Origin: Planctomycetota bacterium
GTDB taxonomy: Bacteria > Planctomycetota > UBA11346
DNA length: 64,000 nucleotides
Direction: 5' to 3'
Assembly (NCBI GenBank): GCA_016745075.1
Contig: JADGDD010000009.1
Coordinates: forward strand, 1 to 64,000
The stretch's first letter is position 1. Each line of letters starts with the position of its first letter. Under the pieces are notes generated by a model, which was not told where the DNA came from, made no database searches, and saw only the letters and a program-made list of their open reading frames with translations. The position numbers and the translations under genes were made by a program. Below, piece after piece: positions 45,354 through 54,070 of this stretch.

Positions 45354-46114
45354 TGCATCAATCTGCAAAAAAGAACGACGGTAAAGCTGCGGTACTCGTT
45401 CCGCAAAATGTTGAAAAAGTCCCGCTGTATCATTGGTGTCCAAGCAAACGATTACTCCTCGTTGGCAGCCGTGATGGGGCATCATTTTCAGCTGATGATG
45501 ATACTCGCGACAATAATTCCTTTCAACGCACATTAACTGCTCCACTACTTTCTGCTGCCCATCAACATGCTGGTACAGATGGCCTTTGTGCGGACTGGGG
45601 CAGCTCACTCGCCTTTCCCACCAGTTGCCGTTTACTCGCTGAGTGTGCACAAGCACACGATGGTGCACTAGTTATCTGTAGCAATGGCCACGGCGATGCA
45701 AACCTCCTTGATGAACTGCTGCCACAGGTTGATGCATGGTCTCTGCTCGTTCACCAAGAACCAGGGCCACTCTGTCAGCGAATTCTCACAGAAGGAAAAC
45801 ATGTCGAAATTCAACTAGCTTGGACAGCAGACACACACAACCTTCCTCCCGTAGAATGGGGTCTCGCATCTTGTGTCCATATTGTCCCACTATCCACGAA
45901 TGATCCACAGGATTATTTTGAACAAGCCCGCGCACTCTTACCAGCTCAAACCATTCTCTATGATGAACGGCACCAGCACAGCTCCTGTACCACTTGTGGT
46001 AGTGATCTCATCTGGCGGCACCGAGGTTCTGCTCGGCTTGACGCTATTGATACGAGAGGAGACTGCTCCAACTGTGGAACAGCTAGCACGATCAAACTCC
46101 AAAACCACAATTGA
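45353..46114 (+). CDS. AmrS-like radical-SAM homologue without the Fe-S cysteines
   Basis: A 253-aa protein colinear with radical SAM enzymes of the AmmeMemoRadiSam (AmrS) type. KVPLYHWCPSKRLLLVGSRD matches PLYHF-x-PGS-x-VLSxGT, but where CxxxCxxC should follow there is DGASFSADDD. Later blocks agree: LVICSNGHGDANLLDELLPQ, VEIQL, VHIVPLS, and a C-terminal zinc ribbon CTTCGSDLIWRHRG...CSNCG (two CxxC). It therefore keeps the fold and ribbon but cannot bind the cluster. Shares TAATG with the NrdD-like gene, implying a joint function. Role unknown. Confidence 0.6.
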   Translation: MHQSAKKNDGKAAVLVPQNVEKVPLYHWCPSKRLLLVGSRDGASFSADDDTRDNNSFQRTLTAPLLSAAHQHAGTDGLCADWGSSLAFPTSCRLLAECAQAHDGALVICSNGHGDANLLDELLPQVDAWSLLVHQEPGPLCQRILTEGKHVEIQLAWTADTHNLPPVEWGLASCVHIVPLSTNDPQDYFEQARALLPAQTILYDERHQHSSCTTCGSDLIWRHRGSARLDAIDTRGDCSNCGTASTIKLQNHN

Positions 46115-46192
46115 TAAACACGATTTGCCTTCTTGCTGAGACACTTACTCATTCAGATGAGCGAAGTAACCACCTTTATCATAGGTATAATT

Positions 46193-46248
46193 GGGCACAT
46201 ACGCTCATCCAAACGGGCATATGCGCCCACGCCCGGGCAGATATGCCC
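46193..46248. promoter_or_regulatory. Tandem array of three GGGC-N6-GCYC palindromic sites
   Basis: GGGCACATACGCTC (46193), GGGCATATGCGCCC (46215) and GGGCAGATATGCCC (46235) share the form GGGCAnATnnGCyC. Starts are 22 and 20 bases apart, about two helical turns, so bound proteins would line up on one DNA face. The last two also form an RNA/DNA hairpin (ATATGCCC with GGGCATAT). The array is about 170-225 bases upstream of giant prepilin B, a typical enhancer-like distance, and downstream of the AmrS-like gene. The binding protein is unknown; no sigma-54 core promoter could be found. Confidence 0.45.
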
Positions 46249-46417
46249 CATGATTTCTGTCTTACTTTGCCGCACTCGCCCTTGCTTCATAATAGAGATA
46301 TAGGTATAAATAGGAGTAATGATAGAATAAACAGTTCTTTAATGGGCTTTACCACTTCGGCATAATTTACGCTATCTTATTACTATGAGCAGAGTGGATC
46401 GTTTAAGGAGTCATGTG

Positions 46418-49400
46418 ATGATACGAGGTACGCAACAGCATAACCGACGAGGCAATACGATCATTATTACTATGGGCATTGTGATGCTGTCTTTTGGCAT
46501 GTTGATGATTGCCACCAATAAACTCGCAAGTGCGAACCAAATGTTGTCACTGAGCGAGGCAAAACAACAAGCGATGGCAGCGGCTGAAGCTGTTGCTGCC
46601 CTTAAAGAATCTCGCTTAGTTGAGATTGCTGCCAATAACGATTTAGGACTACTTGTTACAAACCCTGATAGTGAAATAGATGCCAGCATTGATCCAGATT
46701 CTCCCTGGGCTGGTACCATCTGGTTTGGTGATTGCCTCGTGCGCTGGTTTGTCGAACCAGTAAAAATAGAAGGGTATGACCAAGATGGTGATCCTGTCTG
46801 GACCGTTAATGTTCCACCTTCCCCTTCAGGGACGGCAGAATTATTGGATGACAGTGAGTTTATCGAGAATTTTGATTTTTATCATTTCCGCATTGCCGCA
46901 CGTGCTTACTATCTGAGCAATGCTACCTTGCTTGAAGAGTCTAGCATTGAAGACCTTGAAGCTGCAGGAGAACTACCGTGGCAAAACAAGGAAAATGGCG
47001 TAAGTTCTGTCCTCTCTCAACGAGTAGTCCAATTACGACTGCATTCCCTCTTTAAATATGCTATTTTTTATGCTTCGGAAAAAGATGGTGTCGGTGATCT
47101 AGAAATGGGGCCAGCCTATGAAATGGAAGTACAGGGAGCCGTTCACAGTAACTCTGCACTCTACATTTGTGGTGGTGGCGGCATTGCTGGCGATAAAGAC
47201 TATATGCCAATAGATGGTGAAGGTATTACCTATAATGGTTTTGATGCAGAAAGCCCACCAAGTGTTGTTGGTGTTAAAGGTGTCTACCGTATGTTGAAAG
47301 AGCTATTTCTGAGAGCACAAGCAGATGACAATAACACCTACGCTGATGCTAACACCCGACCTGAATACATTCCCATCTCCATAGAAGATGAAGACTACGA
47401 TTTTAATGCTCACGAAGGTGAACAACATCCGATTTACCCCAAAGACTATCAAGGTGGTTCCTATTACGTTGGTGATACTGCCTTAACAACAAATAACGAC
47501 ACTCGTTCTACAAGCCCGCTTGGCGATAATAGCATGAAAGATGATTTTGGTGGCACAGTACGTGACGGTGTCTATGGCGACGCAAAAACGGTTAAAACGC
47601 TTGCAAATATTAAAGAGCTGGCGGGCTATCCATTTACAGACCATGCACTGGCTCCACCAGAAGACCCACTCTGGGTTTTTCCGGTATCATTTACTGAACC
47701 GGGTATTGCTGATTATGCGCCAAATGCACTAGATGTTATCAAACGATGGACAGTACTGCCCAATACCCCGCCAGCAAAATATATTAGTATTACCGGCTCT
47801 GTGAAAAACTTTTCATCAAGCCCGTCTGTTGGACTTACTGCTAAAGTTGGTGAATATGCGGCAAAACTCTATTACACCGCAGACCCAGATTATAACCTCA
47901 GCTATGAAAAAGTATTTTATGCCGGTACACGATACTGGCGACCACACGCAAATATTAGCATGGATGTTGATGTTCTGAATAATGATGATCTGACCTACGG
48001 CGCTGATGGTATTCTTGATAATACCGATATACCTGCCCTCTACCCCGTCACCTGCGAAGGCTTAAGACTCTACTATCAACGATTGATAGATAACGATAAT
48101 GATGGCAACTATGATACGGGAGACACCGCTGCTTACACTGTGAATAGTAAATATAGTCTTGCTTGGAATATTAAGGATGTCTACGATCCATATGGCTTTG
48201 AAACATGGCCCGTTGATAACAACGATTTTGCAGAAACCGATGCCACTATAACCCAAACAGAACGCATCAACGGCTACCCTGGAACAGAAAAAATGCGCTC
48301 GGCAATTGATTCTGATACCGGTGACATCATTTCTCGCTCCAGTAGCTTTAGCCCAAATGAAGTTCCAGGCTTTTATCTAGATATTGCCATGAACGGCCAA
48401 CCGGATGGTGACAACCCAGATGAACGAGGTCTGATTATCCGAGAACGTAAAATAAAAAAACCAGGTAGCACCGATGGCCGACCACTCAGCAAACCACGCC
48501 AGTATGTCATTACCCTCGACGACTCTGGTGTCCTTGTTATCGACGATGGCTTGGCCATCACCGAATACCCTGCAGACCCCAGCATGTTTACTACTACCAC
48601 ACCAGTCGGCGGTGATGGCTGGCATACAGATGTATCAAGTATGACGGAATACAATAGTTGGGTTGCTGCTCAAGCCGTTCGTTACTATTCCTCGCTCTCT
48701 AAAAACGCCTTCAAACCAGCATGGCTAGAGCAGGTACACATCAGCAAAGATTTTGGTGCAGAAGCACAATGGGATTCCCCAATAGCCCTACCTTACACTG
48801 GTAAATGGCAGGTTGAAACACTTACTGGTACATTCGGGTTCGGCGGTGTAAATGCCGTTTCCAATGATGGCGGCGGTGAAGGTGAATGGGCAGTTAGTCG
48901 CTACTATAAGGGCGACGTGATAGAAAAATGGCCACAATATGAAATCATCGGCACCGGAGCTGGCGGGGCTGGTACAGAAACACTATTTAGCCTGAACAAT
49001 GATTATTCACCAAGCAGCAGCAAATGGAAAGTGCTCGGTATTTATGATTTTGATGCTGGCATTAAACCGACCTTCAAAATTAAACAAATTCGTAATACCT
49101 ACCGCTATGAGCCAGCCTTTACCTATAATTATGATTACACCATTCACCCCAAATGGTTCTGCAGCCGTCTTGGTTATGATTCTTGGAAAAACATGCCCAA
49201 TGCTGCTATCTATGCAGATGAGGATCGGTACCCCTATGGCTTAGAAGCACCGGCCAGTGATGGGCTTGAAACAGAAGACGAACGTAACCAACGGTATTTA
49301 AATATTATTGCACTCTGTGAACTTAATGTGCCCCCTAATGGCTGCTCCTTAACCACAGAAGAATACGGTACCTATCCCAATTGTCATAAAATTAACTGGC

Positions 49401-50782
49401 TTGCCGCAGACGGTGTTCGTTTACGGTATGTTGATGAAAATCAGTACACCATTTTTGGCGAAAATTACGCACAGCACCTAGCCAGTGAATACATTGTCCA
49501 GTTTGGTACGTATGATATTACCGATGCCTTTTTTCAACATGGCCTCTCAGACTATAAAGACCGTGTCTCCGCTGGGCTTGCAACCGTTGCCACACAAACC
49601 AGACGCATCTATCAGGAACCAGATGAAGGACGGTATACCCCAGAAGAATATATGATTGCTTGGGATAATGATGTCTTCTTTAGAAGAAAATCTGAGCATA
49701 TATATAAATTTTATTTCAACAAAAGTTTCACAGCCACTTACGCGCCAGGCGATGTCTACTACAATGCTTATACACCAAATAAAATTCGCAAAGAAACTCA
49801 ACGCACACCAACCCTAACCTTGAATGTAGACATGGTACTCGATTTCCTCAAAAACACGAATGTGAAAGATATTATTCCTGGTCAAAGCGGTAGTACTGAT
49901 AAACTTAAAGACAATTTCAATGGCATGGTCTACATGAGCCGAACTCGCCGTAGTAATGGTTATGAACCGCGACTCCCACGCTGGCATCATGACCGCTTAA
50001 ATCTGCGCTACACAGATCGCTATACCATGGATTATGGCTTCGGCCTTGGCCTTATTGATGGACACGCAGATGGCACCCCACCTCTGGGCTTACAGATGGC
50101 TGACCCTGAAGACCCTGAAGACGTTGGGCAAATTGACGATGCATGGAAGACTCCAAGTGGCCCGAATGACACCTACCTCAGCGCTTTCCGTTTACGCTAT
50201 GCCGAAGATATGGACTTTGGACGAGACTATGAATCTGGCACTTATAGCAGAAAAAAAGGCCTGACCTGGATTACTCCAAACCAAATCTATTTACACGGAG
50301 ATTTTAATACCACCACCCATGCCGATTCCAATGGTGACCAGCAGGTCACACCCTTAGCCTTATTTGCTGACTTCGTGAGCATCCTTTCTCCGGCATGGGT
50401 TGATATAGACCATCAATCTTGGTACTCCAAAACCACAAAGGCAGAAACCACACTGAACACCTCTCTCATCACCCATAATATTCCGACATGGATGGATAGC
50501 TATAAAACAGGCTTTACCCACCCCAGTGAAGGTGCTCATAACATTGTACGCCTTCATGAACGCTGGGGCTTCTATAACACACCGCTGAACTTAATCGGCA
50601 GCTTAGTTGTGTTAAACGAGGCGCGCTTTAATAAATGTGACATCAATTATGGAGTCTATTCTGCACCTGACCGAAATTTCCAATTCAACACCGATCTCTT
50701 CACCAGAGCTGGTCAACCTCCCTTCACACCCTACGGCGTAAAAGTCGTACGAACCGTCAACACGGTGGACACGCTGCAATAA
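46418..50782 (+). CDS. Giant PilX-type prepilin, paralogue B (about 1,454 aa)
   Basis: Same architecture as paralogue A: leader MIRGTQQHNRRG, helix NTIIITMGIVMLSFGMLMIA, then KQQAMAAAEAVAALKESRLV and a long beta-rich passenger with near-identical blocks (EFIENFDFYHFRIAARAYYL, PGFYLDIAMNGQP, RRSNGYEPRLPRWHHDR). DNDNDGNYDTGD near residue 556 is a DxDxDGxxD calcium-loop motif as in PilY1/dockerins. It ends AGQPPFTPYGVKV and TVNTVDTLQ. Start ATG 46418 has AAGGAG 7 bases upstream. It lacks a block of about 20 residues present in A (near residue 1,000). First gene of an operon with two classical prepilins; 34 bases to the next. Confidence 0.85.
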   Translation: MIRGTQQHNRRGNTIIITMGIVMLSFGMLMIATNKLASANQMLSLSEAKQQAMAAAEAVAALKESRLVEIAANNDLGLLVTNPDSEIDASIDPDSPWAGTIWFGDCLVRWFVEPVKIEGYDQDGDPVWTVNVPPSPSGTAELLDDSEFIENFDFYHFRIAARAYYLSNATLLEESSIEDLEAAGELPWQNKENGVSSVLSQRVVQLRLHSLFKYAIFYASEKDGVGDLEMGPAYEMEVQGAVHSNSALYICGGGGIAGDKDYMPIDGEGITYNGFDAESPPSVVGVKGVYRMLKELFLRAQADDNNTYADANTRPEYIPISIEDEDYDFNAHEGEQHPIYPKDYQGGSYYVGDTALTTNNDTRSTSPLGDNSMKDDFGGTVRDGVYGDAKTVKTLANIKELAGYPFTDHALAPPEDPLWVFPVSFTEPGIADYAPNALDVIKRWTVLPNTPPAKYISITGSVKNFSSSPSVGLTAKVGEYAAKLYYTADPDYNLSYEKVFYAGTRYWRPHANISMDVDVLNNDDLTYGADGILDNTDIPALYPVTCEGLRLYYQRLIDNDNDGNYDTGDTAAYTVNSKYSLAWNIKDVYDPYGFETWPVDNNDFAETDATITQTERINGYPGTEKMRSAIDSDTGDIISRSSSFSPNEVPGFYLDIAMNGQPDGDNPDERGLIIRERKIKKPGSTDGRPLSKPRQYVITLDDSGVLVIDDGLAITEYPADPSMFTTTTPVGGDGWHTDVSSMTEYNSWVAAQAVRYYSSLSKNAFKPAWLEQVHISKDFGAEAQWDSPIALPYTGKWQVETLTGTFGFGGVNAVSNDGGGEGEWAVSRYYKGDVIEKWPQYEIIGTGAGGAGTETLFSLNNDYSPSSSKWKVLGIYDFDAGIKPTFKIKQIRNTYRYEPAFTYNYDYTIHPKWFCSRLGYDSWKNMPNAAIYADEDRYPYGLEAPASDGLETEDERNQRYLNIIALCELNVPPNGCSLTTEEYGTYPNCHKINWLAADGVRLRYVDENQYTIFGENYAQHLASEYIVQFGTYDITDAFFQHGLSDYKDRVSAGLATVATQTRRIYQEPDEGRYTPEEYMIAWDNDVFFRRKSEHIYKFYFNKSFTATYAPGDVYYNAYTPNKIRKETQRTPTLTLNVDMVLDFLKNTNVKDIIPGQSGSTDKLKDNFNGMVYMSRTRRSNGYEPRLPRWHHDRLNLRYTDRYTMDYGFGLGLIDGHADGTPPLGLQMADPEDPEDVGQIDDAWKTPSGPNDTYLSAFRLRYAEDMDFGRDYESGTYSRKKGLTWITPNQIYLHGDFNTTTHADSNGDQQVTPLALFADFVSILSPAWVDIDHQSWYSKTTKAETTLNTSLITHNIPTWMDSYKTGFTHPSEGAHNIVRLHERWGFYNTPLNLIGSLVVLNEARFNKCDINYGVYSAPDRNFQFNTDLFTRAGQPPFTPYGVKVVRTVNTVDTLQ

Positions 50783-50816
50783 GCGGCTAGACTCCATCAC
50801 TAAGCCACGAGAATCT

Positions 50817-51731
50817 ATGCATATTTATTCACCGCGATCATCCAAACAACAGAGCAATCACTCTACGAATAAGCACCGTACGTACCGTCAGGCAGCGTTT
50901 AGCTTTATTGAAGTGATGATTTCTATTAGCATCATTGCAACGGCACTCATGGCAATGATTGGTCTCATTTACCCACTCAGTCGTGCTGGACAAGACCTGA
51001 AAGAGCGAGAACGTGCCGCTGAAATTGCAAGTCTTGTTATTGAACGTCTACAAGGTGCCAACTGGACCAACCTTGGTCGTGAGCCTATTACATGGCATCG
51101 CAACCAACTTGCTGCCGCAGATAACACCCGCCTCTGGGTTGAAGACTTGAATGCAGTACCAGATGAAACCACAAACGACTTCAAACACCATCCGATGGTA
51201 GACGAACCACTTACCGTTAGTACCGTCAACCTCTATGATTACCTTGATACCCCTGCAAGTCATGGTGGTACTGGTGACCGTGTTAAGTTAGTAGACCTTC
51301 CTTCTGATAATTACGGACTTCCTCTGATTGATGACGAACAGAGTGACCCCTATGGCCTTGAAGTAGAAGACCCGGGCAGCATTGGTCATACTTTCCCGAA
51401 TAACATCGTTACCAAATATCTACCTGCTGAGCGCTATAACTACCTACAATTCCTCGGCGTCCTAGACGGGCAGAGTGGCCTACAGAATCTACAGGTTTTT
51501 GTCGAATACTATACCATTGATTTAATGGCTGCCTCAGCCAAGAAATCTGAATGGGAAACTAATCGCCTCAAATCTGAATATCAACATGATCAATCTCATT
51601 ATAAACTCAATTTTCCAAACATGAGTGGTATGACTGAAAATGCTGTCATTGTTCGCGTTCTAGTTACATGGAATGGACAACATACCGATGCAGAACGAGA
51701 GCATGAAATTATTATGGCGCGGAGACAATAA
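50817..51731 (+). CDS. Type IV prepilin-like protein (PilV/GspI class)
   Basis: A 304-aa protein with a long basic leader and the prepilin motif QAAFSFIEVMISISIIATAL: E at +5 is present, but the residue before the cleavage Phe is Ala rather than Gly. The hydrophobic helix is followed by RAGQDLKERERAAEIASLVI, typical of PilV/GspI. The remaining domain is mostly unrecognised. It shares TAATG with the next gene. Likely a minor pseudopilin that assembles with the giant PilX-like protein at the tip of a pilus or type II secretion fibre. Confidence 0.83.
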   Translation: MHIYSPRSSKQQSNHSTNKHRTYRQAAFSFIEVMISISIIATALMAMIGLIYPLSRAGQDLKERERAAEIASLVIERLQGANWTNLGREPITWHRNQLAAADNTRLWVEDLNAVPDETTNDFKHHPMVDEPLTVSTVNLYDYLDTPASHGGTGDRVKLVDLPSDNYGLPLIDDEQSDPYGLEVEDPGSIGHTFPNNIVTKYLPAERYNYLQFLGVLDGQSGLQNLQVFVEYYTIDLMAASAKKSEWETNRLKSEYQHDQSHYKLNFPNMSGMTENAVIVRVLVTWNGQHTDAEREHEIIMARRQ

Positions 51732-52765
51732 TGAGAACTTCCTGCCACAACCAACGCCTCCGTGGATTCACGCTTGTCGAAGTCATTATCTCTATGAGCA
51801 TTTTCGTCTCCGTCGTCGTTATGCTTTTTGAGGTATTCAATAGCTTACGCTCTTACACCAACATGGAGAACTCTCGTAGTACTCTTGGTGTAGAAGCTCA
51901 TCGGGTTATGTCTATTCTCCGTAAAGACCTTGGCAACAGTGCTTGGTTCCTCCCAGAATTTGATGACCCTAAGGGCCCACTTGCCTATGATAGCTCTGGC
52001 TTGGAATACAACTCAAATGATGAAGCGAAACGCGACCTCAATGACACCACCGCTGACCGTGATTTACGCTATTACCCCTATGCCATCATTCAAAACAACA
52101 ATGGACAAGGCAGCCGCTTCGCTGCATTTAGTAATAATTCACCGCCTGTCATTGACGAAAACCCCTACCGGGGTGCCGAACACTATTTACCAAGCCAAGA
52201 ATTGATCTTTGTAAAAGTTGCCGCTGGTGCACACGTGGATACCCCCAGCCAAATCACTACCTCAAATGTTTCTTTTGAAGAAGCTGACATCACCCCTTTT
52301 AGTGATTACAAAGAAGCAAAAATTATCCCGCATGTTTCTTTGCAAGTTGCTGATGGCAACATTGAAGATGCAGCACTTAACTTTGAGCATGACACAAACG
52401 GTGCCCTCCGCGAATATGGCTATCGCCTCGTTGACCCAGGCCAAGGTGGCCGACGGCTAGAACGTGTGTACTACCATCGCGCTGACGACGATGTTAATGG
52501 CAGTACAGAGAGCTGGGAATTAGATCAAATTATCAGCTACAACGTAGACCGCATCATTTTGGATACCTACCGCACCAAGCAAGGCCTTGGTGTAGACCAA
52601 ATACATATCACCATCTTTTTCTCTATGGATGACGAACAACAACGAACAACCACCTTTCGCACCCAAGGCACCGTTGCTCTACGTTCCACCGTTGATCCAG
52701 AATATTCAGAAAACATTGATGAATGGCTCGGTAACGGCGGCTCCTTTCAGGTCGAATACGAATAA
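51731..52765 (+). CDS. Type IV prepilin-like protein (PilW/GspJ class)
   Basis: A 344-aa protein with a canonical prepilin site RLRG-FTLVEVIISMSIFVSV (Gly -1, Phe +1, Glu +5). The conserved SRSTLGVEAHRVMSILRKDL after the helix is like PilW/GspJ. The C-terminal region ends VALRSTVDPEYSENIDEWLG. Third gene of the giant-prepilin operon. Together the PilX-, PilV- and PilW-like trio matches the minor pilin set that starts fibre assembly; no ATPase, peptidase or secretin gene is in the window. Confidence 0.85.
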   Translation: MRTSCHNQRLRGFTLVEVIISMSIFVSVVVMLFEVFNSLRSYTNMENSRSTLGVEAHRVMSILRKDLGNSAWFLPEFDDPKGPLAYDSSGLEYNSNDEAKRDLNDTTADRDLRYYPYAIIQNNNGQGSRFAAFSNNSPPVIDENPYRGAEHYLPSQELIFVKVAAGAHVDTPSQITTSNVSFEEADITPFSDYKEAKIIPHVSLQVADGNIEDAALNFEHDTNGALREYGYRLVDPGQGGRRLERVYYHRADDDVNGSTESWELDQIISYNVDRIILDTYRTKQGLGVDQIHITIFFSMDDEQQRTTTFRTQGTVALRSTVDPEYSENIDEWLGNGGSFQVEYE

Positions 52766-52980
52766 AACACCGGACCGGATAACTCCAGACAATAAGAACC
52801 ATTTCAATCGGCTTGAATGGCTAAGATACTGTAAGCAAATCGCTCAGTCATCCTAGGAACACCCGCCCTTTCTGTTCTGTCAGCATCCAATAATTCAAAA
52901 GAGTGCAGTATAAAAAGTGCCGTGCTTGCACAGCCAACACCAGTACTACCATGCGCCTACACATTAAAGGAAGCGCCACA

Positions 52981-53991
52981 ATGAGTTCGTCACCTGCCCC
53001 TCTTTTCCGTGCCAAGTGCGTTGCCGTTGGCTCTGCTCTCCCTGAGAAACGGCTAACGAATGATGATTTAGAGAAGATGGTCGAAACAAATAGTGACTGG
53101 ATCCTCTCCCGCACTGGCATCCGAGAACGTCGCATTGCCGAACCAGGCACACCCCTGAGTGACCTTGCAACCCCTGCTGCTCAACAATGCCTTGAACGTG
53201 CTGGCGTTGATGCAAGTGAACTCGACGGTATTATTATTGCCACCATCACTGGCGATTACGTGATGCCAACAACCGCAAACGTCGTTCAACACAAACTGGG
53301 TGCACACAAAGCCTTTGCCTTTGATATGCTTAACGCCTGTAATGGCTTTGTTGCTGCCATCTCTACCGGTGCAAGCTTCATTGAGTCTGGCCGCGCGAAA
53401 AAAGTGCTGGTTCTTGGTGGCGATATCATGTCTAGCATCATAGATTACACTGACCGTAATACCTGTATTCTCTTTGGTGATGGTTGCGGTGCCGTACTCC
53501 TCGAAGCCGGCGAGCCTGATGGTCCTGGCATTATCGATTTTGAATTGCACAGCGATGGTGGCAATGCTGACTTACTGTCTGTCCCAAGTTCTGGCTCTGC
53601 TTGCCCTGCAAGTGTAGAAGCCATTGAGAATCATCTCATCTACCTGACTCAATCAGGCAAACAGGTCTTTTCTCATGCAGTACGCCGCATGTGTGAAGTC
53701 GCAGGTAGCATGCTCGAACGTAATAATTTAAACAATGACGACATTGACTTGTTGGTACCACACCAAGCCAACCAACGTATTATCGAACCGGTTGCCCGTC
53801 GTCTTGGGCTCCCGATGGACAAAGTTGTTGTGAATATTGACCGTGTTGCCAATACAACCGATGGTACCATTCCGCTGGCTATTGCTGATGCCTTTGCCGA
53901 TGGTCAGATAGCCGATGGCACACGCCTCATGTTAGTCGCTTTTGGTGGCGGCTTTAGCTGGGGTGCTTGTTATTTAACATGGGGTCGGTAA
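52981..53991 (+). CDS. fabH: 3-oxoacyl-ACP synthase III (FabH)
   Basis: A 336-aa thiolase-fold enzyme. Catalytic triad visible: C120 in LNACNGF, H261 in VPHQANQRII, N291 in DRVANTTDGTIPLA. NSDWILSRTGIRERR at the N-terminus and GGGFSWGACYLTW at the end are family signatures. It starts fatty-acid synthesis from acetyl-CoA and malonyl-ACP. ATG 52981 follows AAAGGAAGCG; the open frame to 52903 is not conserved. Not linked to plsX/rpmF/fabD here. A strong terminator follows. Confidence 0.94.
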   Translation: MSSSPAPLFRAKCVAVGSALPEKRLTNDDLEKMVETNSDWILSRTGIRERRIAEPGTPLSDLATPAAQQCLERAGVDASELDGIIIATITGDYVMPTTANVVQHKLGAHKAFAFDMLNACNGFVAAISTGASFIESGRAKKVLVLGGDIMSSIIDYTDRNTCILFGDGCGAVLLEAGEPDGPGIIDFELHSDGGNADLLSVPSSGSACPASVEAIENHLIYLTQSGKQVFSHAVRRMCEVAGSMLERNNLNNDDIDLLVPHQANQRIIEPVARRLGLPMDKVVVNIDRVANTTDGTIPLAIADAFADGQIADGTRLMLVAFGGGFSWGACYLTWGR

Positions 53992-54014
53992 AGAAAACAC
54001 TACATTCTATCATT

Positions 54015-54044
54015 AAAAAGCGGAGCCAATAGGCTCCGCTTTTT
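54015..54044. terminator. Bidirectional intrinsic terminator
   Basis: AAAAAGCGGAGCC and GGCTCCGCTTTTT form a perfect 13-bp stem with loop AATA. It lies between the convergent fabH stop (53991) and the SGNH-like gene stop (54071) and has T tracts on both strands, so it should terminate both. Confidence 0.92.
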
Positions 54045-54070
54045 AATGGTTAAACATAAACACAACAGAT

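Noticed and set aside
46249..46417. Possible sigma-54 promoter before prepilin B (TTGCCGCACTCGCCCTTGC)
   Set aside because: The -24 GG is missing and GC-to-GC spacing works only without the invariant GG, so it does not meet the consensus.
33960..50782. Inverted prepilin pair as a composite transposon
   Set aside because: Genes between them are ordinary metabolic genes, and there is no transposase or DNA-level repeat beyond the coding homology.
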